Source of the DNA: Christensenella sp964592155
GTDB taxonomy: Bacteria > Bacillota > Clostridia > Christensenellales > Christensenellaceae
Direction of reading: 5' to 3'
Length of the DNA stretch: 64,000 bases
Assembly (NCBI GenBank): GCA_964592155.1
Contig: CAZQDA010000002.1
Coordinates: forward strand, 23,243 to 87,242
This document shows positions 26,561-35,210 of the stretch, one piece after another. The notes beneath the pieces are model-generated. The model saw nothing but the letters and a program-made list of their open reading frames with translations. It did not search any database and was not told the DNA's origin. The translations under genes were made by a program, and so were the position numbers. Positions within the stretch are counted from its first letter, which is position 1, and every line of letters starts with the position of its first letter.

Positions 26561-26587
26561 GAGGGCGGGGGTTCCGCTTCCGCCCTC
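26561..26587 (-). promoter_or_regulatory. Intercistronic hairpin between binding protein and ATPase
   Basis: An 8-bp GC-rich stem pairs GAGGGCGG (26561-26568) with CCGCCCTC (26580-26587) and lacks a following U-run on the minus strand. It is better explained as an mRNA stabiliser for the upstream binding-protein message than as a terminator. The same position in the other ABC operon also has a hairpin. Confidence 0.6.
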
Positions 26588-26605
26588 TCCGGTCAACTTT
26601 ATGCG

Positions 26606-27685
26606 TCAGATGTTTTTCATGATTTCGTTTACTTTTTTGATCAAATCATAGTAATCGTCTACGTTTTCTGTGGTGATCAGCGGCGCATCCAGTACATTTG
26701 CCCACTCATAGCTTTCTCCCTTAAAATGTTTATCCAAAAGGTCTACGGCGAATGCGAATTCGTCATAAAGCGGTTGTGCCACAAGGGCATATACTTTGCC
26801 ATTTTTCACCAGATCGAGATTTGTTTCACTATAATCCATTGAGATGATGCAAATATCTTTTCCGGTATTTTCCCTTGCACCGGCCCAAGTGGACGGGCCC
26901 GCGCCCGTGGTCGAAAATGCTCCTACAATATCCGGATTTGCCTGAATGATTGCCGTTGCACGCTGAATCGCCGTGGGGGTATCATAGCCTTCCTCCTGAG
27001 GTTCTAACACAGTGATGTCTGGATAAGATTTGCCCATCTCATCAATAAATGCGGCCGCAGCGGCATCTTCCGTTACGTTGAATCCGCCTTCCGTTACAGC
27101 TACAACGCCTTTTCCGCCAACCTGCTCACCGATGGCCTGGGCTGCCTTGCGCCCATATTCTTCCGCAGAGCACGCTGCCCAGGCAAGCAATCCCGGCCAC
27201 TGATCCTTATCTTCTTCCGCAATATAAGTATGGGCAGACACAACTGCAATTCCCATATCAGCCCACTTTTGCGTATAAAGAGCGGTGCCTTCGTCAAAAA
27301 TATATTGAACCATACCTTTGATGCCATGCTGGGTTACGCCCGCTTCCGCAAGAGAGTATGCCTTTGCCGAATCTCCGTCATCCGGCATATAGAGATAATT
27401 CGGATATCCCAATTGATCTGCCCTATCGATAAATCCCGCCTCCATGATCTGCACTACAGGATGCGTCTTTAGGATATGGCATAGCCCTAACGGATAATCA
27501 GCAGGATTAAAGTCTCCTCCTTTTGACGCTTCCGTCGCCTGTGCATCAGCCGACGCGGGCGCTTCCGCCGCCTTTGGATCAGCGGCTGCGGAGTTTTCGA
27601 CCGGCGCGGGGGCATTGGAAGCGCATCCCACCGCAAAAACCAAGATCAGAGATACCACAAGCACAAGAGAGAGAATTTTTTTCAT
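26606..27685 (-). CDS. Sugar ABC transporter substrate-binding lipoprotein
   Basis: 359 residues, Peripla_BP_4-type lipoprotein. The signal peptide ends in FAVGC with the lipidated Cys at 21; a Pro/Ala-rich linker follows. The mature part has the type I binding fold (GAFSTTGAGPSTWAGA, KDICIISMDYSETN). GGAGG sits only two bases before the first ATG (27691) but eight before the second (27685), so I chose the second. It delivers solute to the permease pair. Ligand unknown; the dehydrogenases upstream hint at a polyol or cyclitol. Confidence 0.92.
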   Translation of the reverse strand: MKKILSLVLVVSLILVFAVGCASNAPAPVENSAAADPKAAEAPASADAQATEASKGGDFNPADYPLGLCHILKTHPVVQIMEAGFIDRADQLGYPNYLYMPDDGDSAKAYSLAEAGVTQHGIKGMVQYIFDEGTALYTQKWADMGIAVVSAHTYIAEEDKDQWPGLLAWAACSAEEYGRKAAQAIGEQVGGKGVVAVTEGGFNVTEDAAAAAFIDEMGKSYPDITVLEPQEEGYDTPTAIQRATAIIQANPDIVGAFSTTGAGPSTWAGARENTGKDICIISMDYSETNLDLVKNGKVYALVAQPLYDEFAFAVDLLDKHFKGESYEWANVLDAPLITTENVDDYYDLIKKVNEIMKNI

Positions 27686-27726
27686 TTTCATTTCCTCCTT
27701 TTATTATTTTTTTATTGTAAAGAAAT

Positions 27727-28773
27727 TTATACTTCCAGAAGAATTTTGATATGCTCAGCGCTTTTTTGTTTGGAATCAATGAGTGCCTGCTCTGCCTGCT
27801 TAAGTGGATAAGTTGCGGTAATCATGGAAAGACAGTCCACCTTTTTTTCCTGCATTAACTCCAATACAAGCGGTGCCATATTCGGACTTCCCATGGAGCC
27901 GATCAGATCAATATTCCCCAAAACCAATTTATCTACATCCAGATCACCAATCTTTTTTTCGTAAAAGGCAACAAGGCAAACCCTGCCATTGCCCGCCACA
28001 CACCGCAATGAAGAATGCAGCATGTCTTCCGACCCTGACGCTTCTATGACGACATCGGCTCCTTGCCCGCCGGTTAATTCCATAACACGGGCCTCCATAT
28101 CTTCTTTGGTCATATTGACCAGATAATCCGCGCCCAGCCGTTTTCCTATATCCAATTTAAAATCTTTTCTTCCGCACAGTATTATCTTTGCCGCTCCGCG
28201 AAGCTTTGCCATGGAAACCGCAGAAAGACCAATTGGCCCGTTTCCGATGATCATAACGGTATCCGCGATCGATACATTCGGACGCAGAACGCAGTATAAT
28301 GCTGTGGAAATCGGCTCACAAAGCGCGCCTTCCTGAAAGCCCACCGAGTCAGGCAAGTGAAAAACATGGCGTTCCGGCATCACCGTATATTCTGCATATC
28401 CTCCATCCTTGCATTTGATTGTTCCTACCGCCTGCATCTCTTTGCATTGCAGATAATCCCCATTCAGGCAGTTTTCGCAAATTCCGCAGGAAATTCCTGT
28501 ATCTGAAATAACACGGTCTCCAACCTGAAACCGGCTTACTTCACTGCCAACCCCATCAATAATGCCTGAATATTCATGGCCTAATGTCATCGGCGTGCGA
28601 ACCAACCCAGCCTCATAAAAACTGGTCTCCCCTGAATAGATTGCGTAATCCGTACCACACACACCGCAATATTTTACACGGATCCGCACGTCATGCGACC
28701 CTAATTCCGGCACGTCAATTTCTTCCCAGCGTAAATCTTTTGGCCCATACAGTCTTTGTGCTTTCATCTTCAT
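27727..28773 (-). CDS. Zinc-dependent alcohol/polyol dehydrogenase (MDR family)
   Basis: 348 residues, medium-chain dehydrogenase. Catalytic zinc ligands C36 (CGVCGTD) and H66-E67 (LGHEYSG) and the structural zinc set C96, C99, C102 and C110 are all present. The nucleotide fold follows (IIGNGPIGLSAVSMAK near 180). It resembles sorbitol, galactitol-phosphate and threonine dehydrogenases. It probably oxidises a hydroxyl of the imported compound with NAD(P)+. It lies between the SDR gene and the binding-protein gene in the LacI-controlled operon. Substrate not deducible. Confidence 0.9.
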   Translation of the reverse strand: MKMKAQRLYGPKDLRWEEIDVPELGSHDVRIRVKYCGVCGTDYAIYSGETSFYEAGLVRTPMTLGHEYSGIIDGVGSEVSRFQVGDRVISDTGISCGICENCLNGDYLQCKEMQAVGTIKCKDGGYAEYTVMPERHVFHLPDSVGFQEGALCEPISTALYCVLRPNVSIADTVMIIGNGPIGLSAVSMAKLRGAAKIILCGRKDFKLDIGKRLGADYLVNMTKEDMEARVMELTGGQGADVVIEASGSEDMLHSSLRCVAGNGRVCLVAFYEKKIGDLDVDKLVLGNIDLIGSMGSPNMAPLVLELMQEKKVDCLSMITATYPLKQAEQALIDSKQKSAEHIKILLEV

Positions 28774-28788
28774 ACTTTTTTCCTCTCT

Positions 28789-29589
28789 TCAGAATGCCGT
28801 GCATCCGCCGTCTACAGCCAAAAGGTGACCCGTCGTATAGCTGGAGACATCAGAGGCCAGATAAATACATGCTCCAACAATTTCTTCCGGATCCCCAAAA
28901 CGCCCGATTGGATAGCGCCTGAGCATTGTTTCACCATAATCCGGCTCGTTATCAATGCACTGCTTTAATAGCGGTGTAAAAAATGTTCCCGGAATAATTC
29001 CGTTTACACGCACGCCGCGGCTGGCCCATTCCACTCCCGCTGTCCTTGTAAGCTGGGCAACGCCACCTTTGCTGCAGCTATAACCTATGCTCTCCGGATT
29101 CGCGACAACAGAGGCAATTGATCCAAAATTAATAATACTCCCCTTCCCCTGCTGAAGCATTTTCTGCCCCACATATTTGAGCATCAGGAAGCTGCCCCTT
29201 AAGTTAACGTCAATAATTCTATCAAAAGCATCCTCGTCAAAATCTTCTGTCGGCATCCTTTTTGCAATCCCTGCGATATTTGCCAATACATCAATCTTTC
29301 CATATGTATCATAAATCTCATTGGTCAGATTTTTTACTTGCTCAATATTTGTTACATCGATTTGCCTTGAGATCGCTCTGAGTCCGGCGGCGGTTAATTC
29401 TTTTGCCAGGCCTGACACCGCCGCTTCATTTTGATCCGCCAAAACGGTAATCGCGCCGCTCATCGCCATCCCTTTGGCTACTTCTTTCCCAAGCCCGCTG
29501 CCCGCCCCCGTAATGATCGCGACTTTATCCTCCAGGCTGAACCTTTGCGTCCAGAGAAACGCCTCCACTTTTTTTCCTGTAATTTCCAC
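28789..29589 (-). CDS. Short-chain dehydrogenase/reductase
   Basis: 266 residues, classical SDR. Cofactor motif TGAGSGLG (27-34), NIAG (about 104-107), catalytic Ser157, Tyr170 and Lys174 (YSCSK). The C-terminal GHLLAVDGG is typical of gluconate or polyol-type SDRs. The start is a GTG at 29589 with AAGGAG upstream and about 20 residues before the Rossmann strand. It is the first structural gene of the LacI-controlled operon, so it and the zinc dehydrogenase probably perform successive or opposite redox steps on the imported substrate. Confidence 0.9.
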   Translation of the reverse strand: MEITGKKVEAFLWTQRFSLEDKVAIITGAGSGLGKEVAKGMAMSGAITVLADQNEAAVSGLAKELTAAGLRAISRQIDVTNIEQVKNLTNEIYDTYGKIDVLANIAGIAKRMPTEDFDEDAFDRIIDVNLRGSFLMLKYVGQKMLQQGKGSIINFGSIASVVANPESIGYSCSKGGVAQLTRTAGVEWASRGVRVNGIIPGTFFTPLLKQCIDNEPDYGETMLRRYPIGRFGDPEEIVGACIYLASDVSSYTTGHLLAVDGGCTAF

Positions 29590-29687
29590 TTTTCCTATTC
29601 TCCTTCCATGAAAAAATTTGTATCAGAAACAGGCCCAAAATAACCCAAAGATTATTCTGGAATAGAATCAACTATTCTCTGTTTTTC

Positions 29688-29703
29688 GGATTAACGTTTA
29701 CCC
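29688..29703. promoter_or_regulatory. LacI-type operator upstream of the SDR/ABC operon
   Basis: GGATTAACGTTTACCC, 14 of 16 bases identical to the site at 30866-30881. It has the central CG and GG/CC ends common in LacI-family operators. It lies about 100 bases before the SDR start, downstream of the lacI-type gene. Confidence 0.65.
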
Positions 29704-29773
29704 TCTCGGGTTTAGAATATCTGGCCTCCCATACACCATATGTTTAACTGGCGTTGGTGTGTCGTCGCTTTTG

Positions 29774-30817
29774 CTAATACATGCCATCGTAAATGTCAAG
29801 GTTCGCCTGCAAAATTAGTTCAGGCCTATAATAAGAGGAACGGAATCCCCCTTGTGGATCTGATAGATAATGAAATAAAGTCTTTACACTTCTTTTTGCA
29901 TTTTCATATTGATTTTGAAATAAGCTTGCCGTAAGCATTCCTTCTTTGATGCACTGCGCAAGTTCAGGATATAAATCCTGCCCTATGATGTTAACTTTCT
30001 TGGTTAGTCCGTAATCTTTCACGCATTGACAAACAGGATATGCGTTTGCAGAGCCTACATATATCCCTTCGATGTCGAGCTTAAGATCGAGCATTTTCTG
30101 CGTCATTCGATATGTCTCTTCATACTCATATCCTGAAAAAAACAATCCTTTGAAATCAAGTCCCCTGATTGCGCATTCATCCTTAAATGCCTGCACGCAC
30201 TTGACATGAATATTAACGCTTAAATCCGGAATCATACATACAACCGGTGTATCGGGTCCTGAAATCATCCTCAAAAACTGTCCTGCCATTCTGCCGAGCA
30301 CATCTCCGTTGGAGACTACTTCTCCAATGCAATGCATGTTGTCGATTGGCGAGGTGGAGATTGCCACAACCGGGATATTAAACCCCTGCATGTCATGAAT
30401 AATCTCAGAGATTCCATTATTATACTGGTTAAAACAAGAAACAATGCCCGAAACATTGCGTTTATATAGTTCTTTCCATGCGCGTTTCGTGTCTTCTGCG
30501 TCATCCACTACTTCGACAATTCCAGTTACATTGAAATCTCTTAGTTCGTCAAGCGCTTCACGCACGCCGCCTTCCACATATTTCATAAACTGCGGCGGAT
30601 GCCTTGGAATGATTGCCGCAATACTCAGTACATCGCGCGCAAGCGCCTGTGCAACTCTGTTTGGTACATAATTCATTTCTTCTGCAGCTTTAATTATTTT
30701 CTCCCGCAGTTCGTTACCCACTTTGGGTTTATTGTTTAAGGCCTTATAGACCGTAGTAACCGATATACCAAGCCGCTCCGATATATCTCTTATCGTAACA
30801 CGTTTGCTGTCGGACAT
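29774..30817 (-). CDS. LacI-family transcriptional regulator
   Basis: 347 residues from the ATG at 30817 (AAAGG upstream; a 10-residue longer reading is possible). The N-terminal helix-turn-helix and hinge read VTIRDISERLGISVTTVYKALNN and ALARD. The rest is a periplasmic-binding-protein-like effector domain (IVSCFNQYNNG, VCMIPDLSVN, GIYVGSANAYPV), which would bind the sugar-like inducer. Two near-identical 16-bp operators flank the gene, one on its own promoter and one before the dehydrogenase/transport operon. This implies autoregulation and control of the operon. Confidence 0.92.
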   Translation of the reverse strand: MSDSKRVTIRDISERLGISVTTVYKALNNKPKVGNELREKIIKAAEEMNYVPNRVAQALARDVLSIAAIIPRHPPQFMKYVEGGVREALDELRDFNVTGIVEVVDDAEDTKRAWKELYKRNVSGIVSCFNQYNNGISEIIHDMQGFNIPVVAISTSPIDNMHCIGEVVSNGDVLGRMAGQFLRMISGPDTPVVCMIPDLSVNIHVKCVQAFKDECAIRGLDFKGLFFSGYEYEETYRMTQKMLDLKLDIEGIYVGSANAYPVCQCVKDYGLTKKVNIIGQDLYPELAQCIKEGMLTASLFQNQYENAKRSVKTLFHYLSDPQGGFRSSYYRPELILQANLDIYDGMY

Positions 30818-30865
30818 CTTACAAAGCCTTTCTTGAGTAAAAATCAATTGGTTGTCGGAAGTGCA

Positions 30866-30881
30866 GGGTTACCGTTTACCC
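30866..30881. promoter_or_regulatory. LacI-type operator on the regulator's own promoter
   Basis: GGGTTACCGTTTACCC, with 12 of 16 positions palindromic about a central CG. It begins about ten bases downstream of the -10 box at 30892-30897 (leftward transcription), where a bound repressor would block transcription. Confidence 0.7.
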
Positions 30882-30891
30882 TGTTATATAT

Positions 30892-30920
30892 TTTATAACA
30901 TGGATGATTCTATTTGTCAA
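30892..30920 (-). promoter_or_regulatory. Sigma-A promoter of the LacI-family gene
   Basis: On the minus strand, -35 TTGACA (30915-30920), 17-base spacer, -10 TATAAA (30892-30897). The expected start of transcription is near 30885, immediately before the operator. Confidence 0.8.
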
Positions 30921-30950
30921 TAGATTTTCTGATCTCAGTTCGCCAATCAA

Positions 30951-30984
30951 AAAAAGAAGGACGTTTGTTTTGCGCCCTTCTTTT
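30951..30984. terminator. Hairpin with flanking A/T runs between pncB and the lacI-type gene
   Basis: AAAAGAAGG (30952-30960) pairs with CCTTCTTTT (30976-30984) around a 15-base loop. It lies after the pncB stop at 30995 and so terminates pncB transcripts. Confidence 0.7.
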
Positions 30985-30994
30985 GTTATTTTAT

Positions 30995-32422
30995 CTATTT
31001 CTTTTCATTGAGCAGCTTTTTTTTGAGATTATATAATCCATCCGACAGGTCTACCTTATAAAGATGCGGACGCTTAATCCGCTTAAATTCATCCCAGAAA
31101 GAAGCCATATCCCTGCGCGCATATTCCTGTATTTCTTTTAAGCAGGGAGATTCATATACCTGCTTTCCGTCCATAAAAACGGGAACCAGCAAATCTTTCA
31201 ATTCATAATCCGTGATCGTCATTTTCTTCCATGTTTCAATCGGATCGAAAATGGTGAGAGGCTGCGTTTCATCAATCTCTTCCGAATCCAGCATAATGAG
31301 GTCCGCAATTGCCATATGGTCCGTTTTCCCATAAATACGTTTGATCTTTTTAATACCCGGATTTGTGATTTTCCATACGTTTTCACTGATTTTGAGCTTG
31401 GGAACCATTTCGCCATCCACCACATTGGCGCAAAGTTTGTAAACACCGCCCAGCGCCGGATGATCATGTCCTGTGATCAGCCTTGTCCCAACGCCCCACA
31501 CATCTATTTTAGCACCTTGCTGCTTTAAATCCGCAATCGTATACTCGTCGAGATCGCTAGAAGCAGATATTTTCGCGTTTTCAAACCCCGCATCGTCGAG
31601 CATTTTGCGTGCGCGTTTTGAAAGATACGCAAGATCTCCTGAATCAAGACGGATTCCAAGCGGCTCATGTCCCTTTTCCCTCAACTCACGAAAAACTGTG
31701 ATTGCGTTGGGAATGCCGCTTTTAAGCGTATCATAAGTGTCCACAAGTAACAAACATCCATTGGGGAATGTATTTGCATAGGCACGAAAAGCAGTCAACT
31801 CATCCGGAAAACTCATCACCCAGCTGTGCGCGTGCGTTCCCGCCGCTGTTGCGCCAAACATTTGTGCCGTTAATACATTAGAAGTAGAGGTGCATCCCCC
31901 GATAATCGCGGCTCTTGCGCCATAGATGCCGGCATCCGGTCCCTGCGCTCTGCGCAATCCAAACTCCAGCACCGCATCTCCCTGTGCCGCATAAACAACC
32001 CTGCTCGCTTTTGTGGCGATCAGTGTCTGATGGTTTACAATATTGAGAAGCGCCGTCTCTATGAGCTGCGCCTCACTGATGGGCGCACACACACGCACGA
32101 GCGGTTCCATTGGAAATACGACAGTCCCCTCAGGAATTGCGTAAATTTCTCCTGTAAAGCGAAATTCCCGCAAATACTCTATAAACTCTTCATCGAACAA
32201 ATTCAAAGAACACAAATATTGAATGTCTTCCTCTTCAAAGCGCAAATTGTTGATCAGATCAATCACCTGCTCGAGTCCCGCGCATACGGCATAATTGGTT
32301 TCATCCCCCTGCCGCCTGAAAAAGAGATCATAGACTGCTTTATCTTTGTGCCTTCCTGCCTTATAATACCCATACATCATTGTAAGCTGGTATAGGTCTG
32401 TCAGCATTGTGAGATTTCTCAA
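30995..32422 (-). CDS. pncB: Nicotinate phosphoribosyltransferase
   Basis: About 475 residues. It makes nicotinate mononucleotide from nicotinate and PRPP in the NAD salvage pathway. The N-terminus NLTMLTDLYQLTMMYGYY and the active-site region GTHAHSWVMSFPDE are characteristic. So are LGIRLDSGDLAYLSK and GVGTRLITGHDHPALGGVYK. I prefer a TTG start at 32422, nine bases after AGGTAGG; the GTG at 32431 abuts that motif too closely. Both flanks carry terminators, so it is probably monocistronic. Confidence 0.94.
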   Translation of the reverse strand: MRNLTMLTDLYQLTMMYGYYKAGRHKDKAVYDLFFRRQGDETNYAVCAGLEQVIDLINNLRFEEEDIQYLCSLNLFDEEFIEYLREFRFTGEIYAIPEGTVVFPMEPLVRVCAPISEAQLIETALLNIVNHQTLIATKASRVVYAAQGDAVLEFGLRRAQGPDAGIYGARAAIIGGCTSTSNVLTAQMFGATAAGTHAHSWVMSFPDELTAFRAYANTFPNGCLLLVDTYDTLKSGIPNAITVFRELREKGHEPLGIRLDSGDLAYLSKRARKMLDDAGFENAKISASSDLDEYTIADLKQQGAKIDVWGVGTRLITGHDHPALGGVYKLCANVVDGEMVPKLKISENVWKITNPGIKKIKRIYGKTDHMAIADLIMLDSEEIDETQPLTIFDPIETWKKMTITDYELKDLLVPVFMDGKQVYESPCLKEIQEYARRDMASFWDEFKRIKRPHLYKVDLSDGLYNLKKKLLNEKK

Positions 32423-32455
32423 GAATAACACCTACCTAATCTTTTTAATAAAATG

Positions 32456-32483
32456 AAAAGCGGAAAAACATTTCCGCTTTTTT
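32456..32483 (-). terminator. Terminator after lgt
   Basis: An 11-bp perfect stem AAAAGCGGAAA (32456-32466) and TTTCCGCTTTT (32471-32481) around a four-base loop, with T-runs on both strands. It follows the lgt stop by 11 bases. Confidence 0.9.
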
Positions 32484-32494
32484 CGTCATGAAAA

Positions 32495-33331
32495 TCAGGC
32501 TTCTTTTGCTTCAGCCTTTGCATCTCTGCAATATTTTCCTTCATAAAGGGCATTTGGTTTGTTACGCTTACGCATCACAATCAGATAAACCGCGCCGATT
32601 GCAATGAGTACAACCGACAAGAACTGTGATACAGGAATTCCCGGAGCAAGCTCGAGCGTCTGCACGCGGATTCCTTCAATCCAAAACCTTCCGATTCCAT
32701 AAGCGATCAAATACATCGCAAAAACATTTCCATCGTGCTTTGCTTTGCGCGCATACCACAGCAGCAGCGCCAGTACGCCCAAATCCCAGACGCTTTCATA
32801 GAAAAATGTAGCCAGATGCCATTGCCCGTCCGCCTGTGCAAACACGCCGTAAGGAAAAAATTGCAGGTTGGGATCGTTAATCACAAGCCCATAGGCTTCC
32901 TGATTGACAAAATTTCCCCATCTGCCGATTGCCTGCCCCAAAATAAGACCCGGCGCACAGATGTCAAGAAGACGTCCCAATGGAAATTTACGCCACTTCG
33001 CAAGAATGAGCGCCGCGATAATACCGCCGATCAACGCGCCATAGATAGCAATTCCGCCATTCCATACCGCAATAATCTCATCCAGATGCTGTGAATAATA
33101 TTCCCATTCAAACGCCACATAATAGATACGCGCGCCAACAATAGATAGCGGGAGCGCCAGAATCATAAAATCAATCAAAAGCTCCGACGTATAGCCCCTG
33201 CGCTTTGCTTCAAGCACCGCTACAAGAACCCCCAGCACGATACCACACGCAATCAAAATTCCATACCATGCGATATCCAGCCCTTCTATTCCGAATAAAT
33301 TATGAACTGCTATTTTATCAGGCATACTCAT
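32495..33331 (-). CDS. lgt: Prolipoprotein diacylglyceryl transferase
   Basis: 278 residues with about seven transmembrane helices. It attaches diacylglycerol to the lipobox Cys of prolipoproteins at the membrane, the first step for the many lipoproteins in this window. Signature segments: VWNGGIAIYGALIGG and GRWGNFVNQEAYG. The gene starts 16 bases after the acyl-CoA synthetase stop, so the two are likely cotranscribed. Confidence 0.95.
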   Translation of the reverse strand: MSMPDKIAVHNLFGIEGLDIAWYGILIACGIVLGVLVAVLEAKRRGYTSELLIDFMILALPLSIVGARIYYVAFEWEYYSQHLDEIIAVWNGGIAIYGALIGGIIAALILAKWRKFPLGRLLDICAPGLILGQAIGRWGNFVNQEAYGLVINDPNLQFFPYGVFAQADGQWHLATFFYESVWDLGVLALLLWYARKAKHDGNVFAMYLIAYGIGRFWIEGIRVQTLELAPGIPVSQFLSVVLIAIGAVYLIVMRKRNKPNALYEGKYCRDAKAEAKEA

Positions 33332-33347
33332 TGTATTTATCTTTCCT

Positions 33348-35012
33348 TTATGCTGTCTCTATTTTGGCAGCGTCTTTCAGATCCAATACTTCAATCGCCC
33401 ATTCGCGCATTTTGTATTTCTGTATTTTCCCACTTGCCGTCATGGGGAATTCTTCCACAAAGCGAATATAGCGGGGCGATTTAAATCTTGATAATCCGTC
33501 TCTTACAAATTCGATCATTTCTTCTTCTGTCGCGGATACACCGTCTTTTAAAATGATGCATGCCAGTACTTCTTCGCCATAACGTTTATCCGGCACGCCG
33601 ATTACCTGCACATCGCGCACTTTATCGTTTGTGTAGAGAAATTCTTCAATTTCGCGCGGATAAATGTTTTCCCCTCCGCGGATAATCATATCTTTCAAAC
33701 GGCCTGTTATTTTAAAATAGCCGTTCTCGTCCATTGTGCCAAGATCTCCTGTGTGCAGCCATCCATCCTCGTCAACGGCCTGTGCCGTTGCTTCGGGCAT
33801 CTTATAATATCCTTTCATGATATTATATCCACGTCCGACAATCTCTCCCTGCACATCAAACGGCGCGTCTTCACCCGTTTCAGGATCGACAATTTTCACT
33901 TCCACGCCCGGAATCTGCTTGCCAACAGTCGCAACACGCACCTCGATCGGATCGTCCGTTGTGGTCATTGTCATCGCGGGAGACGCTTCCGTCTGACCGT
34001 AAGTAATCGTAATTTCGCTCATATTCATATCCGAAACGGCCCGTTTCATAAACTCAATCGGGCAGGGAGACCCAGCCATAATGCCGGTTCTCAGTGTGGA
34101 AAAATCATACTTTTTAAAATCAGGATGATCGAGCATGGAAATAAACATGGTCGGTACGCCGTGCACCGCCGTGCATTTCTCCATCTGGATTGCATTCATA
34201 ACCTTTACAGGATTAAAGTGGTCAATCAATACCATCGTCGCGCCGTGGGTGTAAGACGCCATTACGCCAAGAACGCAGCCAAAGCAATGAAATAAAGGAA
34301 CCGGAATGCACAGAATGTCATTATGCGTAAACTTCATGCAATCACCGATTGCCATGCCGTTATTGACCAGATTATAGTGAGTCAGCATAACGCCTTTGGG
34401 AAAACCTGTCGTTCCTGAAGTATATTGCATATTGATGACGTCATGAATATCGAGTTCTTTTTTTCTCGCGGTCAGCTCTTCCTGCGACACTTTATCGGCG
34501 AAAGTCAGAATATCCTCCCACAGGAACATGCCGGGATGCCGTTCCTGATCCAGGAAAATCACGTTTTTAAGAAAAGGCAGCTTCTCACACGAAAGTTCAC
34601 CCGGCTTGCTTGTCTTGAGTTCCGGACAAAGGCCGTTGATATGATCCACATAATTGTTACCCTTCACGCCTTCCATCATGATCAGCGTCATGGTGTCGCT
34701 CTGCTTGAGCAGATATTCCAGCTCAAACTGCTTATAATTGGTATTGACCGTAACCAAAACCGCCCCCATCTTTGCAGTCGCAAACTGGGTTATGATCCAT
34801 TCAGGATAATTGCTTGCCCAAATGGAGACTTTATCTCCTTTTTGGATTCCCATTCCCATAAACCCGCGCGCGACAAGGTCTGTCAGTTCATTAAACTGTT
34901 TATAGGTATACCGTACATCCAGATATGGCGAAACAACAGCATCCTGATCAGGATACAACGTTGCCTGTTTCTCCAATAAATCTCCAATTGTTATTTCCAT
35001 CAGTGCAGACAT
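33348..35012 (-). CDS. AMP-forming acyl-CoA synthetase
   Basis: 554 residues, ANL superfamily. It activates a carboxylic acid with ATP and CoA through an acyl-adenylate. The P-loop-like motif YTSGTTGFPKG, the A5 motif YGQTEASPA, TGDLGTMDENGYFKITGR and the C-terminal ASGKIQKYKMRE lysine motif are intact. The ATG at 35012 has GGAGG nine bases upstream; a TTG two codons earlier is less well spaced. Its similarity is to medium/long-chain fatty-acyl and related ligases. The exact acid cannot be told. It is followed directly by lgt. Confidence 0.92.
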   Translation of the reverse strand: MSALMEITIGDLLEKQATLYPDQDAVVSPYLDVRYTYKQFNELTDLVARGFMGMGIQKGDKVSIWASNYPEWIITQFATAKMGAVLVTVNTNYKQFELEYLLKQSDTMTLIMMEGVKGNNYVDHINGLCPELKTSKPGELSCEKLPFLKNVIFLDQERHPGMFLWEDILTFADKVSQEELTARKKELDIHDVINMQYTSGTTGFPKGVMLTHYNLVNNGMAIGDCMKFTHNDILCIPVPLFHCFGCVLGVMASYTHGATMVLIDHFNPVKVMNAIQMEKCTAVHGVPTMFISMLDHPDFKKYDFSTLRTGIMAGSPCPIEFMKRAVSDMNMSEITITYGQTEASPAMTMTTTDDPIEVRVATVGKQIPGVEVKIVDPETGEDAPFDVQGEIVGRGYNIMKGYYKMPEATAQAVDEDGWLHTGDLGTMDENGYFKITGRLKDMIIRGGENIYPREIEEFLYTNDKVRDVQVIGVPDKRYGEEVLACIILKDGVSATEEEMIEFVRDGLSRFKSPRYIRFVEEFPMTASGKIQKYKMREWAIEVLDLKDAAKIETA

Positions 35013-35125
35013 TGACAATTGCCTCCTTGAAATTCTAAAACTTAACTTTTATATTTTATCAAATATATATTGTTTAAGCAACATTCCGCCAAAAAAAGTT
35101 GTCGGCTTCACAGGTGCAGATTGCG

Positions 35126-35179
35126 AAGACAAAAGAAAGAGGACAATTCAAATCCGAATCACCGGTATGCCTTGCCCTC
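35126..35179 (-). terminator. Possible terminator after the chemoreceptor gene
   Basis: GAGGACAA (35139-35146) pairs with TTGCCCTC (35172-35179) with one G-U pair, enclosing a smaller CCG/CGG stem. On the minus strand TTTCTTTTG follows. The loop is large, so the call is tentative. Confidence 0.4.
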
Positions 35180-35210
35180 TATGGTTTCCTCTATGCGGAG
35201 GAATGACTGT

